This document shows, piece by piece, positions 24,000 through 37,903 of a stretch of 64,000 bases of DNA. The notes below the pieces were generated by a model. It searched no databases. It was not told the origin of the DNA and saw nothing but the letters and a program-made list of their open reading frames with translations. The position numbers and the translations under genes are program-made. The stretch spans positions 10,006,883 through 10,070,882 of the forward strand of contig OY979725.1 in the NCBI GenBank assembly GCA_963855995.1. Direction: 5' to 3'. Every line of letters begins with the position of its first letter. Positions within the stretch are counted from its first letter, which is position 1. This DNA is from Muricea muricata. Taxonomy: Eukaryota; Cnidaria; Anthozoa; Malacalcyonacea; Plexauridae.

Positions 24000-26900
24000 A
24001 TGTCTGTAAAAGTTCCCTTGAAAATCCTGATACTTTCAGTCTGGCTGAGTTTGGTTTTTGGTTCATCGCAAAGCGACAAGGTAGCTTCATTACTCGTATA
24101 ATAATAAGTAAAATAAGTATCAGATGACGGATTCTATCATACTATTTTATATATTATTTTCAAACTGAACACCAATACTAAGGTCATCTGCCCTGTATTT
24201 TGGTGATTCATCGTGTTTTGTACTTGATTTCTTGGTAAATAAGACGCTGGATCCGTAAGACGTGGTCGAGCGTTAATGTTAGACTTCACTAGGTTGCGCT
24301 GGCACGTTGCCAATACGGCGCAAATAGCCCGCTGTTTTTGTTAAAATTTACACTGACACTGTGGTTTGTTGGAAATAGTTACCTGCTATATATTTGCAGA
24401 ATAACACCTCTCAGTTGAACAATATGTGTAAGAGGGGCGAAAAATAGAAATCTATCACTTGTTTTAGACCCGCTGGGCTACATATTGTTTAAGTCATTCG
24501 TTTGCTCCATGCCTCCATGCTTTGTTGTGGCTTGTGGCAGTATTGGATTTCACTGTAAACCATTAAATATATCATGGATGATGCATTTAGAGTGTAATTA
24601 TTGGTTCACATATAATTTTGACTTTTAACCAGTCATAAAATTCCAATATGACTGGACTTTGTGTTTAACCAAATCGTTGAAAAAATATACAATTTTAAAA
24701 TAGCATCTTTAAAAACGGGGCCTAATAGAGCTGAATTGCCATTTCAACTAAACATATTATCAGCAGCAGATAAAGAAGAATTTAAACGGCAAAAAGGAAT
24801 CCAAATCTATCAAGTTTACCTTTACTACATAATGAATTGTAATCTACATAAACAATCGAGTAGTATGTATATATAAAGGTTGGTACTAGTTTCCATCCCT
24901 AAATGTGAAGACAAGTGACGCCATTGAGGAAATTTTATACCTAATTACATGTTTTGGACTATATAATATGTTTTGGACTATATAACATGTTTTGTTGACC
25001 TTTAATTTGGAGCTACATCCTACGTATATGTGCAGGTTTTCTGTGGAAAGTATGTAAGTAGTAAGGCTATTTATAACAAATATATTTATAAGTTAACTTG
25101 CTCAGATACAGTCATGCGTAATTTGACCCTAGTGAAAACACCACAGGACAATATATGAATGGAAATTTGAGGTTTGAAGGTGTCAAATCTGGAATCCAGA
25201 TTGCATAGTTTGCTGTGCGCGAAGATGTTCCCCGCGCGCTTTTGTATTTGTCCGCGCAAAATATACAAGATACGTGCTATCCGCGCAATACTTTGCAAGA
25301 AAATGTATTTGTAGAACCAAAAAACATTCAAAATGCGACGTGACCGTGTGCTGCGGATGCGAACGTCGACATATGTCAGCCGATAGAACATACCTGGAAT
25401 ATATTTATCCCCGAGCCAACGGCGCGAAGCGCCGTGCGAGGGTACTAACTCCGCACGGCTATTTACACCCAGGAAAAGGAAAGCATTGCGAAGTCTTAAG
25501 TTCATCAAATATCGTGGGCGCGTGGTTCAAGGGTGGCGGTGAGTGGGTGGTCATCACTGATCTCAAAAATATGGCGGACTATATTGCATACAATATTTCG
25601 TATTTTTGCAAAACGATTTGGCAACTTTCACAACCAACGAAGGGTGTTCATTTCTGATCTCAGGAATATGGCGGACTATCAGGAGTAGCAAACACTTAAG
25701 GCATCCAAAAAGGCGAGAAATAAGACGAAAACGACTGCCACAAGACTCTTGAAAAGAGATTAATTCGGGGAAAATACAGAGAAGCGCCAAGAATTGACTA
25801 TGGCGTGAAACACAAGGCAAGTTTGTTGATAATGCGTATTTATACTTGTGTTTTAATGCTTTATAAAGGCCGGCGTAGCCGTACTCATCCATTCTATTCA
25901 CTGTTTAAATTCCAGAGTAAGTTTATGTTTTGTAAATGCAAGACTGTCTTCTTATTACTAATAGGTCGTATTTTATAGGAAACTTTAAGCTTACATTAGG
26001 CGTAATAACATACTGATGACAAATGTTGTGCCATTTAAAAAAATTGTCAATAAAACAAGGATTAAAAACTGATACTTTGTCATTTTGAAAAAATATACAG
26101 AAAAAATAATAATTGCCGTCTTGCTATGACAACAACCTATACCAAATCTTCATGCAATTCCGAAAATATAGTTGCATGCTCTTAGTTAGTGGCGAGGGGT
26201 TGCTGCATGCATGTATTTCTAGTCAGTAGAACTCATACTCATAGAAATTTTGTCATGAGAAAACGTAACTTTGGTTAGCTCTCTTGCAGTGCAATTTTTT
26301 TGTGTGGACATGAGAGCCCTTTTCATTCGCGCATTAGTGATCGTTTGAATTGTCTTCCCCGCACACTTTGCAAGCAATCTGGATTTGGATAATGATTCGT
26401 TTCAGCTTTAAATACTATCCCTCCCCCCAAGCACACATGTTTTGCTAAGATAAGTCAAATACAGCACTATTTATAAGCCAGCCTTCCCCATTTTCAAATA
26501 GTTTCCGTGGCCCTCAAATGCGCAGTTTCAGACAAAACGACTTAATTGCTTCAATCCCAGCAGGCGCCAGTTCGACTGAACTGGCTGACTATAATTAGGC
26601 TTGGACTAATAAAAGACGCACTGCAGTTGAAAAGTAGATTAAGTAGATTAAAGTTAACTATCATCAGACATTCTGAAACAGATAATAACTCAGAAAACGT
26701 CGATAAAAATGTCGGCTTTCAGGAGTGAACATCATATTTCGACAAAGCTATTATTTATAAAAGCAACGCTCACCTTGATTTTCATTCGCCTTCTGTAAAA
26801 CGTTGTTTTAATTTCGTGAATCTTGCAAAAGGCGACAAGATGTACTTTAACAGGAAAAGTTATCGAAGAACAAAAAAGACCCAACACCCTGATAAAAGCT

Positions 26901-29900
26901 CGTACGGGCTTGCCAAACTTTGTTTTAGCTTGGATATTTCACATAGAAATTACATTCTTCTTTGTTTTATTCCGCTTATTTTTGTTTATTTCTCCATATT
27001 CTATGCATATTTTCAAAAATGCCATAGAGTGTACAAAGAGGGAAATGCCCGGTCAAAATTGACGTACTTTAATACACTTGCATTAAAAACAGAGTTGTAA
27101 AACCAGAGTTGTATAAAATTTCGAATCAAAAACTTTCATGATCGAAAGCCTATCAGTATCAGAACTGCATGGCCGCATTCATTTTTATTCGTACGGCAAT
27201 CCTACGATGCTATATAAACACAATTGTGTTATAATTTTATAGCTTATCTATTTCTATATTCTCACAAAATTCTGCAACATTAAATATATTAATAAATTAT
27301 AATTAACCAGCTATAAAATTATAACACAATTGTGTTTACATAGCATCGCAGGAATTCCGTACGAATAAAAATGAATGCGGCGATACTGTTCTGATATAGT
27401 TTTTCGATCATGAATGTTTTTGATTCGCAATTTTATACAATTCTGGTTTTACAACTCTTTAAAATACATAAAATACGTTGTCTGAAGTTTCTTGCCTTCT
27501 TCCAAAGCTGTATTCCCGTATCTCGTCATTAGTCGGCAATAGATCGACCATATTGTAGCTACGGCTGCCTTTGGCTGCCGTACGAATAAATTTTAAAAAC
27601 ATCACCGTACGAAAAATTAAACATGTGCAGTACGAATGCCGTACGAATTGCAAACGAATGTTTGGATACGGGTGCCGTACGAATAGCCACTTCGATCTCG
27701 TAAACAATTCTTGTTAAAAACCGGGGGGGCGAAGGGCTTTGCCGGACGTATAGTATCGCATTTTGGGTCAGTGGTAGCTACTTGTCGCCGGGAACCAATT
27801 TTGCTAATGGGCGCCATCTTTTCTACTTCAAAGATGGCGGTGCGTGCTTTCTCCAGATATTGTAAAGCTCAGTGGGTATTTCTCATCTATCTGTCTCTCT
27901 TTGTACTCTCTACTCTTTGCTCTGATACTGAATCTAATACTGAAGCAGGTCTGCTTCCCCTGGATTATCCCCCCCATCCCCAAGAAGAAATCCTAGCTGC
28001 GCCACTGAGGTTTAGTCTATCTCAGTTTAAAGTTTAAATGGTCTGTGTACATATTAACAACTACTTGTGAGAAACATTTTCGATGTAGAAGATCCCGGAT
28101 GTATATTTGTTCGTCATATACATCATGTGCCGTAATCTGTCCTGTAAAATCTTGTGTTGTTATAAGTTTTGATGTTTGTTGTGTCATAGGGCACTATAAA
28201 TATGAAACCACAAACATTATTAAAGTATTATTATAATAATTATTAAAGTTCTCAACAAGCTCACTTAATGTTGTGTTTGCATGGATAAGGCATAATTAAA
28301 TAACTATTTGTCAACAAGCTTCGATATTTATTCAGTAATAGGGAAAGCATTATCAGTAATAATAATTCCACGGTCCGATAGCGCTATTCACTGCATGGTG
28401 ACTTTTAGTTTTTAACCTCTCCAAATATACCTCGAACCCAGGGCCTTTTTCGAAATACTGAAGTGCCAAAGACATGAATTGGCCTGAATATTGATGATTT
28501 ATAAACACTAAAATTGAACCTACGGGTCAAATCGATTAACAGGTTATTTCGGAAAGCTTGGGAAAAAGATCGGTGCCTGGTGGATATGTAGTGTCATTGG
28601 TCCTACGAACAACTGTCTCTATCAGGCTATGAATGCTGTATTCGTATAACCTAGAATTTGAACTAGAGGGCGTATGAAATTTGGAGTGCTTTGATCCACT
28701 CGCTACTTAACGTACAGAAACCATTATTCCACAGTAAAAATGACCTAACTTTTAGCTTTTGATGATTAATGGTTTTGTAAAATTTAAAGAAAAATTAAAC
28801 AAATACGTATCAAATAAAAATAACCGATCGAAATGGCATATTTTCTCCTCTAGCAAATAAGAAAAGAAAATTCAATTAGTCACTGATCTGTCACAAAAAG
28901 CAATCAACGTGACTAATTAGATGCATTAATTTTTACTACCTAAGCTAAAATTTCTCAATTTTAACTTCCAAATGGATTAAATTTCAACAGATTTTCAGTA
29001 CATTCGCAACAGTGAAAAACATGGGATTTGTGGACCGGCAGTTTTTATCTGATTCGTATTTGCTCAATTTTTTCTTCAAATTTTGCAATAACAACGCCAT
29101 TTAAAAGCTAAATACCTGGCTTTGAGACCGCGAAAGAATTATTCCTGTATGTTGAATATTGATGACCTTTTATATACACCCTGTATAATACAGTAACCCT
29201 CGCTTACCACTTTCGTGAATCTTTCCTATCTCAATTCTCAATCCAATGGTATATTCCAAGTCACCTTACGAGCCTTTCATGAGTCCAAGAGATCCAAACT
29301 AGGTTAAGTTTGTAACCGAAGATAAAATGCTCGTGTTTTGCGCACCAACATAAGCATTAGTGCAAGACTACCAGCATAAGCTAACATGGCAGAAGAAAAG
29401 TAAATTCAAAAGAAAGTTTTGTCTGTTTTGTCTTCGTGAGCCTCACAGGAAAAGTTATTAGCAGGGCCGGCGCTAGTAGGAGAGGGGGAGTACATTTATA
29501 TATTCAGGTTCTTCCCGACTATTTTTTCTTAAACCAGTTGCCATTAGAGTTGATTAAAAGAATTAGTCGGGCAGAAGAGGAATATATGAATATACACCCT
29601 CCCACTTCCACCCCATTAACCTTCAAAGGAATGGCCCAAATTATTAGTTTAGGTTAGGTTAGACTTTATTATTTTGGTTATGCTTATGGCGCTAGTAAAA
29701 ACCAAGAAGAAATAAAGGAAAACACAAAGGAGTGAAGTCAAGCGTACGACTTGAGGCACTGACACAATTTAAAATTTGAATTGCCTCAGCACTCTGCTCA
29801 CTTCCCGATTGTATGATTCTGCTTCTCCCACGGGGAATACTAAAGCTTGACAGACTTAATTGACTTAATTGTATTATGCATAAAGAATGTTTGTAGTTGA

Positions 29901-32900
29901 AATCAAACAACCATGCATAAAATTTGATCCCATGCATGTTGTTTACAGACCTTTGGGTTTTGTCAAAATTATTCTGGCTAACAAATTGCTTAAATATAGT
30001 GGACATGTTGTAATGTTGAAGGACTTGTCATTCACTATTTTGTGCCATTTCTTCATTTGGCAGAGACGAAACTCACTTGGTGACGGAGAAGTCTAATAAG
30101 TCTCCAAATCATACAGCATTTGAAATTCAAATCAGTTATGATTATTAGTCATTTGACTGCTTGATTGGATTAAGCTGATGCATCTCATTATTTTTCTCAT
30201 GCAAGTGACAGGCGAAACTGTCAATCACGTGCTATCAACCAAAAAGAACTCATCAATATTCCCCAGTCCACATCAGACAGGAAATGATGTGCATTGCAAA
30301 TAAGGAACTGTTCTGAAATGCTTTGATTTACACGTGAAAAATGTCTTATTTACAAAAGAGATCAATTGTGATTTAATATTTATTTCTCTGAGTTGTTCGT
30401 ACATCTCAGTCCCGTATTCCATACAGTAGAAAACTAACTCGAGATAATTAAAACTTGCGCTACAATGATTCGATAGGATATGGTTCATTAGAAGGCTTTT
30501 TTTGTTGATTCTTTTCAGAAATTTTCCAAATGCGATGTTGGTCAACATCTCAAACACAATGACAGAACAGGACAAGTGAAATCGCTGGTTTGCACCGAAA
30601 ACGTCAAAACCCTTCCTGAATGGAAATTCCAGGACGGTAAAAACCAAATATATTTCACTTCCCTTATTAAGAACATTAACTTTGACTTAATTTATTGATT
30701 TCTTCGACTCTTGGTGAGCGGATTAACTAAAACGGTCCAATTGATAGGGGATCCCAAGTACCGACATGACATGCAGTTTAACGTCATTATTAGAAAAGAC
30801 GCAAAAGGTTCACCGTTTGCTGGTGTCATTGCAAAGGCAGCCCTTACTCCTCAATTGACCATAACAAAAAAGATGGCAGCCGTGTACATTTTACCAGAAT
30901 ACATTGCGGGTATCAAGCAAAAACGACTGAAAAAAGATTCCAAGGAAAAACACCCAAGGACATAAAACTTTAACAAAACAAAGAAAATAACCTCCTTTCT
31001 TATGCTTGTCACTCAGTAGTCGTCAGTTTCCTTTTTGCAACGACCTCTAACCGCAATGAATTTTGGTGAAATGTACATCTGCGATCTTTTTTCTTACGGT
31101 CCGTTAGTTTAAGACCTTGAGTGGTGGTTAAACCTTGACATCCGAGCTTGAACTAAAGGAGCTTTTAGCACAATACAAAATGCAACCAATTTCCACATTT
31201 TTTTTCGACTTCATTATTAGTTCCACTGATTGAACTATTTTATACGACTAGACTCTTTTTACAACAGGTAGTTCTACATTGGGTGAAATATTCAACCCAG
31301 CGCGAGATTGTCCCGACATTGTTGATCAAATTCCTAAAGCTCAAGATGGATTTTACTGGATTGTTCTTCCCAATGGAAAGAAGCACAAGGTTGGTTTTAG
31401 AAGCGATATCAAATCATGAAATTGTCTAAGAAATTCGCTTGTTACTTCAAGTGCTATCAAGTACAGCTAGGATTGTTTTACGATATTACACTACTTGCAC
31501 ACCTGGAATTTAAAGTTTTGATATTGTTTTAACGGAGATGAAATAAATTAGGATTTTTTGTTGTCGCTCACAAAAGTAAACCCGTAATCATGAATCAACA
31601 TAATAATCAATTGCCATCGTTTACTTGACCGACATAGGTCTGGTGTGATGTTAGTACAGACGGTGGGGGATTCACTCTGGTAGGAATGATGGATAGTCCT
31701 GTATCTTGGAGAGTACCGTCGAATTCAACACCTGTTGATCCTCAAGGACCCCCACATTGGTCCAGTGATCTCGGTGATATCGAGGTTTTGGACTTTAGAG
31801 TGCAGATTTCAACTGACAGCAGTTTTAAAGGAACAAAGGCAGATTGGTATGTCGTTTACACCATGAGACCTTTGATGTGAATGTTCAATATTCAACAAAA
31901 GTAACGGCACGAAATGTAAGCAAGAAAAACGCACGAAATGTAAGCAAGAGAAATAACCATCAGAAATGAGTGAAAAAAATGCAGAAAACATCAGTAGCTC
32001 GATTTCCAGACTAGAAATCAGTTTCGAAAAACCCCTTGCCCGCAGAGTGAAAATGCGTTAAAATATAGTCCATTCACTAACATTGTAAAATATTAACTTT
32101 TGCTGTAGGTTTTACAGATTAAATCCACCACGAGGGCTTGGAAATCTTTTGTCCAAAGGCAACGGGTGTCCATATCGGCAAGCTGGAATAGAAAACATTG
32201 AATTTGTCAAGGATCTAGTGAATCAATCTGTCTATAACGACTTCAAATGCTCAAAATTTGGATTACATGCACATGATATGTTAGGATGGGTATACAGATA
32301 ATTAACAAATACATTTCATTTTTGCTTGTGTTTGTACAGTAATAGATCCCAGATGGCCTGGGAATGACAATAAACTTAAGAGGCTGTTTCAAAAAACAAG
32401 ACAAAAACCTGCAAAACATTTTGCTCAAGTATACATGCCATGCAATGACACCTTCTGTGCGTGCATATATACTATAATAGTACACAGCTCTGCACCAATA
32501 GAAATCCAGAGTGCACTATCAATATTAATCATTGTATTTATCAAATACCGTGCTTGATTTATAGCGTACTTGATTTTCAGATTTCTTCTTCTTGTAGCGT
32601 GATCTCCATGTGGGTTTAACCATATACATATGTGACGTTTTGTGCTTTTTAGATCCACGTTTTTTAAGAATTGTTTTACTCTTTTTCAGGGAAAAATGAA
32701 TTACTGTCTTCGACAACCATGCACTAATGGTTATGCAATATTAGATGGATTGAATATAAAAATTGATGATTTTGGAGCATACAGGTATTATACAAGGAAT
32801 TTATAATTATCCTCAATACCTAACAATGATGCATGAAATAAGTGTGAAAAGACGATTACATTTATCATGCACGTACAAAAATTAATACTATATATAACTG

Positions 32901-35900
32901 TTTCAGTATTATTTTCCTTAGTTATAGTTCTGTTTCTTCGTTGTCTGGAATGAATCATAATTCCACAGCCTTTGTTGGATGTGATCAGAACACGGTAGGT
33001 AACTAGTATTTCGACGTATCGAGACTACTAAACGTATACATACACATGCAGATACACTTATTTAATAAATAAGTGTATCTGTGTATGTATAATATAGTAA
33101 ATCGATAGGTTGGTAAAATAACGTAACTACATTTGTTTAGCCAGCATACTTTACAAGAACGTTTACATAGTAGTTTAAATTCTTCATTCTATAACTATAT
33201 ATAGGGATCTTCTATATCTATATATAGGGATTCTGGGCACTGATAAAACTGATAATCTTACATGTGGGATTATTAATGATAATTTCACATGTGAAAATTA
33301 TCGCTTTTCAAACAATCATCAATCATAGTTTCTGGACGTTTTATATTGGTAGAAAGACGGTAGTTTATATAAAAAACAGGAAAATAGATGGGTTCTTGTT
33401 GTTCTTGGAAATACCAGATTTATTTCGTGTGTTGAACATGATATTTCTCACTCGTTCGCTGAGCTCACTCGTGAGATATCATACTCAGCCCTCGAATAAG
33501 TCTGGTATTTTCGCGCACCATGTATTATTCTTCATATAATGAAACCAATTGTTTCTTTTTTGTAGTGTTGTGCATGTTATGGTCCCAAAGGTGGAAAACA
33601 GAACTACTGTGGTCCTAAATGTACTGCAATTAATGGTGGAACTGCAACGAAGAAAGCTTTCGTTTGGTTTTGGATACGAAACAGAATGCCTCTTGATTAT
33701 CTGTGGAAGAGGTGTATGGAATTTGTGAGGGGGAATTCCACAGGAAAGCTTCAAAAACACTTTGTCGATCTGGAAAAAGGCACTGTGCATAAGGTTGATA
33801 TTTTTTTGTTTAAGTTAAAACGAAAACAATTAAACGTTTTGACAATAACAATAGCTTCACGAAAAATAACGTCTCACAACAATCACAGTAACAACATTAA
33901 CTTCAAAATCGACGAGGACGACAAAAAAAACGACTGACAACAATATCGCACTGCTGTTAGTGCTGTAAAGGAATCTTTAAAGAATCCGCAGCAACAAAAT
34001 TTTACAAGTAGGCGAACAAAATCCTGGAGTAGGAATCCAGAACCAGTATTAGGAATTGGGAATGCACTAGGGTCATGGCTTTATAGGATACCCTAAAGGT
34101 CGAAATGTCGAGAGAGCACTGGGTCTGAGTTGCCCCTGTGTTTTGTGTATCCCCATACATATAATAACTATCAATATGGAGTCATTCTTGGGTTGTCACA
34201 TTTCTCACTCACTGGGACTGTATCTACTTCACCTCACTAAAGAGGGAGCGCGTAGCGCGACAATCATTATTCGCCCTTCGGGCTCGCGCTTTAGTTAAAT
34301 TTGGTAAAGTAGATACAGTCCCAGTGAGTGAGAATAGTTTTAATATAGCAAAACAGTACGCTTATTGTTGCGCTACGCGCTCCCTCTTTAGCTAAATTTG
34401 GTGAAGTAGATACAGTCCCAGTGAGTGAGAAATACACAAAACACAGGGCAACTCGGTCCCAGTGCTCTCTCGACATTTCGACTTTTAGGGTATCCTATAA
34501 AGCCATGACCAATGCACTAGTACGTTAGTGGGAATCTGGGATCCACTAGTATTAAAAAATCCGGCATCCTCTTCGATTCCTTCACATGCATAGGATGAGC
34601 AACAAAACTGACTGCGACGACGACGATATAATAACAGGAATAAAATGTCATTAGCGAGGCTCAGATTTGAATTCCGCCATCACTATCAAAATAAGGTTTA
34701 CATTTTTTACATTCAGTCAGCAGTTAAAATGAATAACTATAACAATAACTTCACAATAATACACACACAACAATCACAGTAACACGACAATGCTTAGAAT
34801 CAAATGGCAATATCGCCCTGTTGTAAAAGAATTCTACAGAAACCGGCAAAGTTTACTAGTAAGAGCACGGTAGAAGTCCGGAATTCGTAAGTAGGAATCA
34901 TTATTAGGAATTTGAAATACACTAGTACATTAGTGGGAGTCCGGGATCAATTAGTATTAAAAAATCATACACTTGTTCGATTCCTTCACATAGGGTGAAC
35001 AATGCAACTGCGTGCGACGACAACAATATAATGACAGCAATAAAATGTCATCAGAAAGGTTCAAACTTCTTTCCCTACCTCTTAGCCAATCAGATGTGCT
35101 GGACCTACCCTATTAGCTAATCAGGTTCCTTGTAAGCCAGGATAAGGTAGCGGTAGTAGAATTGAAATCTAAAACTCGCTATTATCTCTTCGGTTTCTTC
35201 TTAGGGTTCTTGCTCAGGAAAATTTAAATCACTTTTAAACGAAGGCGTAAGTATATTATTTAGATAATACTGGAAGTTGAAACTGGGTATACGTTAAAAC
35301 TAATTAAGGATTTCTTTACTTCAGACACTGACAGTATCTGATCAGAAAAGTTTTGAGAAAATTCCAAACGTTCCAGGTCTTGTCTCTTATCGTATGGATA
35401 CTAAAAAACTTTATGTTAACGAAGGAACAGAATGGCAGCACTGATCAGCGAACAGGAAGTTAGTTTGTATATAAGTAATATGCAATGTAAACTAAGGGGA
35501 GGTTTACACTTAGCGCACGATGTAATTAAGATCGATCTGAAACGGATCCGAGGCCGTTTGCTTGGGATTTCAAATAATACAAAAGCGATGAAACATGAAA
35601 ATAATCGTGTTTTACACGTGAAACTGACTTGAAACTGACTCAGTTTTGATCATTTTAAACAGTAACAATTATAACAGCAAACATCGCGTTTCAAACGGCA
35701 AACCTCATGTTACAAACGTGAAAAAACTCGCAAAAATGTTTGCGCTTAGTGGTTAGATGCAAATCACTGAATATATCATTGATAATTATCTGGTATCTAC
35801 TTTATATAATACCGTCAGCTTACTAACGTATCTACCTAAGTCAATCTTGGTCTGCTAAGGGATTTTAGTGCAAATGTCCGATCAACTCTCATACACTCGA

Positions 35901-37555
35901 ATGAACTCTCCCAACAGGCTAAAATTAACTTAGATATAAATGTTAGTAAGCAATCGATATGATACATAACAAAAATGTTATTTACATAAGCAACGTGCAA
36001 TTTCATGTATAGACCCATGAGGCATCTGGGGAACAAATGTGTATTATCAAATAATTTAAATTTTAAAAAAGTTTCAAAATATTAACTATAGGACAACCCT
36101 AACTACTTTTTTGTTGTTATTAAAGCCACATAGGCCTTCAACACTTGCATATCTATTGTTGCTGGGAAGCATATGGAGGACAACTCTAAAGCCATGCATT
36201 GTGCAATTGGTTTATAGTTAGCCCACTCATATGTTTTTGACCAATCATTTCAATCGTAATATATACCACAAGCAGTGATTTTATGTGACAAAAACATGAA
36301 AGTTTTCAATCCAAAAGCTTAAATACTCTAAACCAAGCTTAAGCCTGATTTCCACTTACTTTCGCTAAACATTGAAGGGGAAAATTATTTGAGATAGAAA
36401 AAATGTTTTACTGACGAAGGACGAATAATTACGACAATGGCACTAGCAGACTGGTAGAGAAACCACAGGCTTTAAGCCGGTTCTAATTTTTTGAAATTCG
36501 TCGGCCTTGAATTGTGCCGATGGTTAAAAAATGACAAAAATTCTTTGTCTTCTTTCGTTCTGTCTCCCGACAACTTGCGATCTATGAGAACCAGCCAGTA
36601 ATTTAGCGACTCTTTCCTTGGGCGCTTTTCTTCCAACATCGACAGGGCAACGCCAAAGAACGAATTCCACAATAAACAACAAAGATTTAATCACTGATCT
36701 CATTCTCTAGGTTCAGGAATTGAAGAAACTAGTTCAAAGACAAGCGGTTGTCATCAAACAACTTCAAAATCAAATCGAAGGTAATGAAGTAAATTGTTTT
36801 GAACTCATCATCGCGTGACCATCAATCTGTACATAACAACATGTAACGCATGGGCGTCTCTTTTAAAAAATACTGTTTTTTAGATATTGTGAATGATGGA
36901 TCAACATAGAACATTATATTTTATAGATATTATAAACCGTACTGACAAACTAGAACCAAAGAGAACGTGTTCAGAGTTGTTAAATAAACATCCTTCAACA
37001 AAGAGTGGAAATTATTACATGAATCCCCGAGGAAAGAGTTCATCATCGTTAGCACAAGTATACTGTGATATGACGTCAAAGAATGGTGTTGGTGTGACAG
37101 TAATTGGACATGACAGTGAATCAAGAAAATTTGTGAATGGATATGAACATGCAGGTTCTTACAAAAGAAAGATTAACTATGACATTTCCATGGAACAGAT
37201 TATTCCCATTTTGAAGGAGTCAAAGAAATGTGAACAGTTTATAAAATATGAATGTCATCATAGTGTCTTTTGGCTTTCGCATACATACGGTTGGTGGGTA
37301 TCACGTCAAGGTCAGAGAATGAATTACTGGGGAGGAGCGGCAGTCGACAGTGGAAAATGTGCATGTGGAATGACCAACAGTTGTGCAGGTGGAGGAAATT
37401 GTAATTGTGATGCGAATGATAGGGTGAGGCGAGTAGACAGTGGATATCTGACAGACAAGAATACACTTCCTGTTACTGCGCTGAGACTTGGAGATACTGG
37501 AGAATCGTACGAGAAAGGTTATCATACCCTAGGAAAATTGCGTTGTTGGGGTTAG
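24000..37555 (+). CDS. Copy B: secreted fibrinogen-like/trimerization-domain protein, 1-bp deletion
   Basis: Twelve exons: 24,000-24,080 (signal peptide, 27 codons), 30,519-30,636, 31,268-31,389, 31,638-31,846, 32,109-32,289, 32,690-32,784, 32,922-32,994, 33,566-33,793, 35,205-35,246, 35,325-35,458, 36,711-36,780 and 36,927-37,555. Exons 2-9 and 12 have exactly the same lengths and phases as in copy C. Exon 10 is 134 nt instead of 135. One base is missing after the conserved Trp, giving a TGA at 35,442-35,444 and a predicted end at 422 residues, before the stalk and last domain. Everything downstream is still open, so the lesion is recent or a sequencing error. Exon 11 is a 70-nt coil exon, unlike the 400-nt one of C. 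Intron 1 is 6.4 kb and rich in repeats. The product would be secreted. Confidence 0.75.
26390..27060 (+). repeat. Intron-1 block shared by copies B and C
   Basis: It aligns with about 47,450-47,900 in intron 1 of copy C. Shared landmarks include GAGTGAACATCATATTTCGAC, AGCAACGCTCACCTTGAT and a stretch around CCAAACTTTGTTTTA. Its place in the same intron of both genes suggests inheritance through the gene duplication rather than two independent insertions. Confidence 0.6.
27092..27465. mobile_element. Foldback MITE in intron 1 of copy B
   Basis: The arms are inverted copies: TTGTAAAACCAGAGTTGTA at the left end and its near-complement at the right. TATAAAATTATAACACAATT-type sequence lies near the centre. 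About 370 bp, with no coding capacity. Confidence 0.7.
33870..35050 (+). repeat. Duplicated segment in intron 8 of copy B
   Basis: The segment at about 33,900-34,640 (less the inserted MITE) is repeated, diverged, at about 34,740-35,050. Both units contain AACAATCACAGTAAC, a CACTAGTAC(G/A)TTAGTGGGA stretch, AGTATTAAAAAATC and AATAAAATGTCAT. Part of it also survives in intron 8 of copy D near 57,460-57,550. Confidence 0.7.
34071..34510. mobile_element. Foldback MITE with 10-bp target duplication
   Basis: The ends GGTCATGGCT and AGCCATGACC are perfect inverted repeats that continue with about 50 bp of near-perfect pairing (TTATAGGATACCCTAAA, GTCGAGAGAGCACTGGG). The flanks are an exact direct repeat, AATGCACTAG, at 34,061-34,070 and 34,511-34,520. 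The interior repeats GTAGATACAGTCCCAGTGAG in both orientations. A 10-bp duplication fits Mutator-like elements. The duplicated segment at 34,910-34,935 is the matching empty site. Confidence 0.8.
36711..36780 (+). other. Short coiled-coil exon of copy B
   Basis: In phase with its neighbours, the exon encodes 23 residues with heptad-spaced hydrophobics (VQELKKLVQRQAVVIKQLQ). It occupies the place of the long stalk exon of C and D but does not resemble it at the DNA level. Copy B therefore has a different, much shorter stalk. Confidence 0.65.
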
Positions 37556-37903
37556 GATGGAAATACAAGTGCTTGGGGAAACAAACTAAAACCTGATCAC
37601 AATCTATAGGTATAGGTATATGCATTTAGTATGGGTATGCTTGGTTTAAAAAGTAATCAATGAAAAAAAATTTAGAAAATTAGAACAAAAAGTAGTAGAT
37701 AGGTTTTTAATCTATACCTTCCTGCACGCACATCACAGATGTGTTGGGAATAAAAACAGTACCAGTTGTTTATAAACGTGCCGTGTTTTCACTGTTACCT
37801 TTGCCCCCCCCCCCCTCGCCTTCTGACTTACTGCAATGTCTTTAAAAACCCCTATAAATTTATGTATCCATGTAATGTATGTAGGTTAAAACTACTTGCA
37901 TAT

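Larger units (their letters stand above)
24081..30518 (+). other. Intron 1 of copy B
   Basis: No exon of the family is present. It holds a foldback element (27,092-27,465), a block shared with intron 1 of copy C (about 26,390-27,060), repeated CCGTACGAAT motifs near 27,580-27,690, and many short open frames without splice support. Confidence 0.5.

Noticed and set aside
25086-25660. Overlapping open frames on both strands in a GC-richer patch
   Set aside because: The patch contains repeated GCGCGGAC-type and TGGCGGACTAT motifs and small palindromes; it looks like repeat DNA, not a conserved exon.
27711-28037. A 108-codon plus-strand frame with a hydrophobic stretch
   Set aside because: It lies in intron 1 of copy B within repeat-like sequence, with no splice signals or recognisable domain.
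36893-36926. Start codon just before the last exon of copy B as a gene start
   Set aside because: The acceptor TTTTATAG at 36,926 joins in phase to the 70-nt coil exon. A domain without a signal peptide would be unlikely for this disulfide-rich fold.
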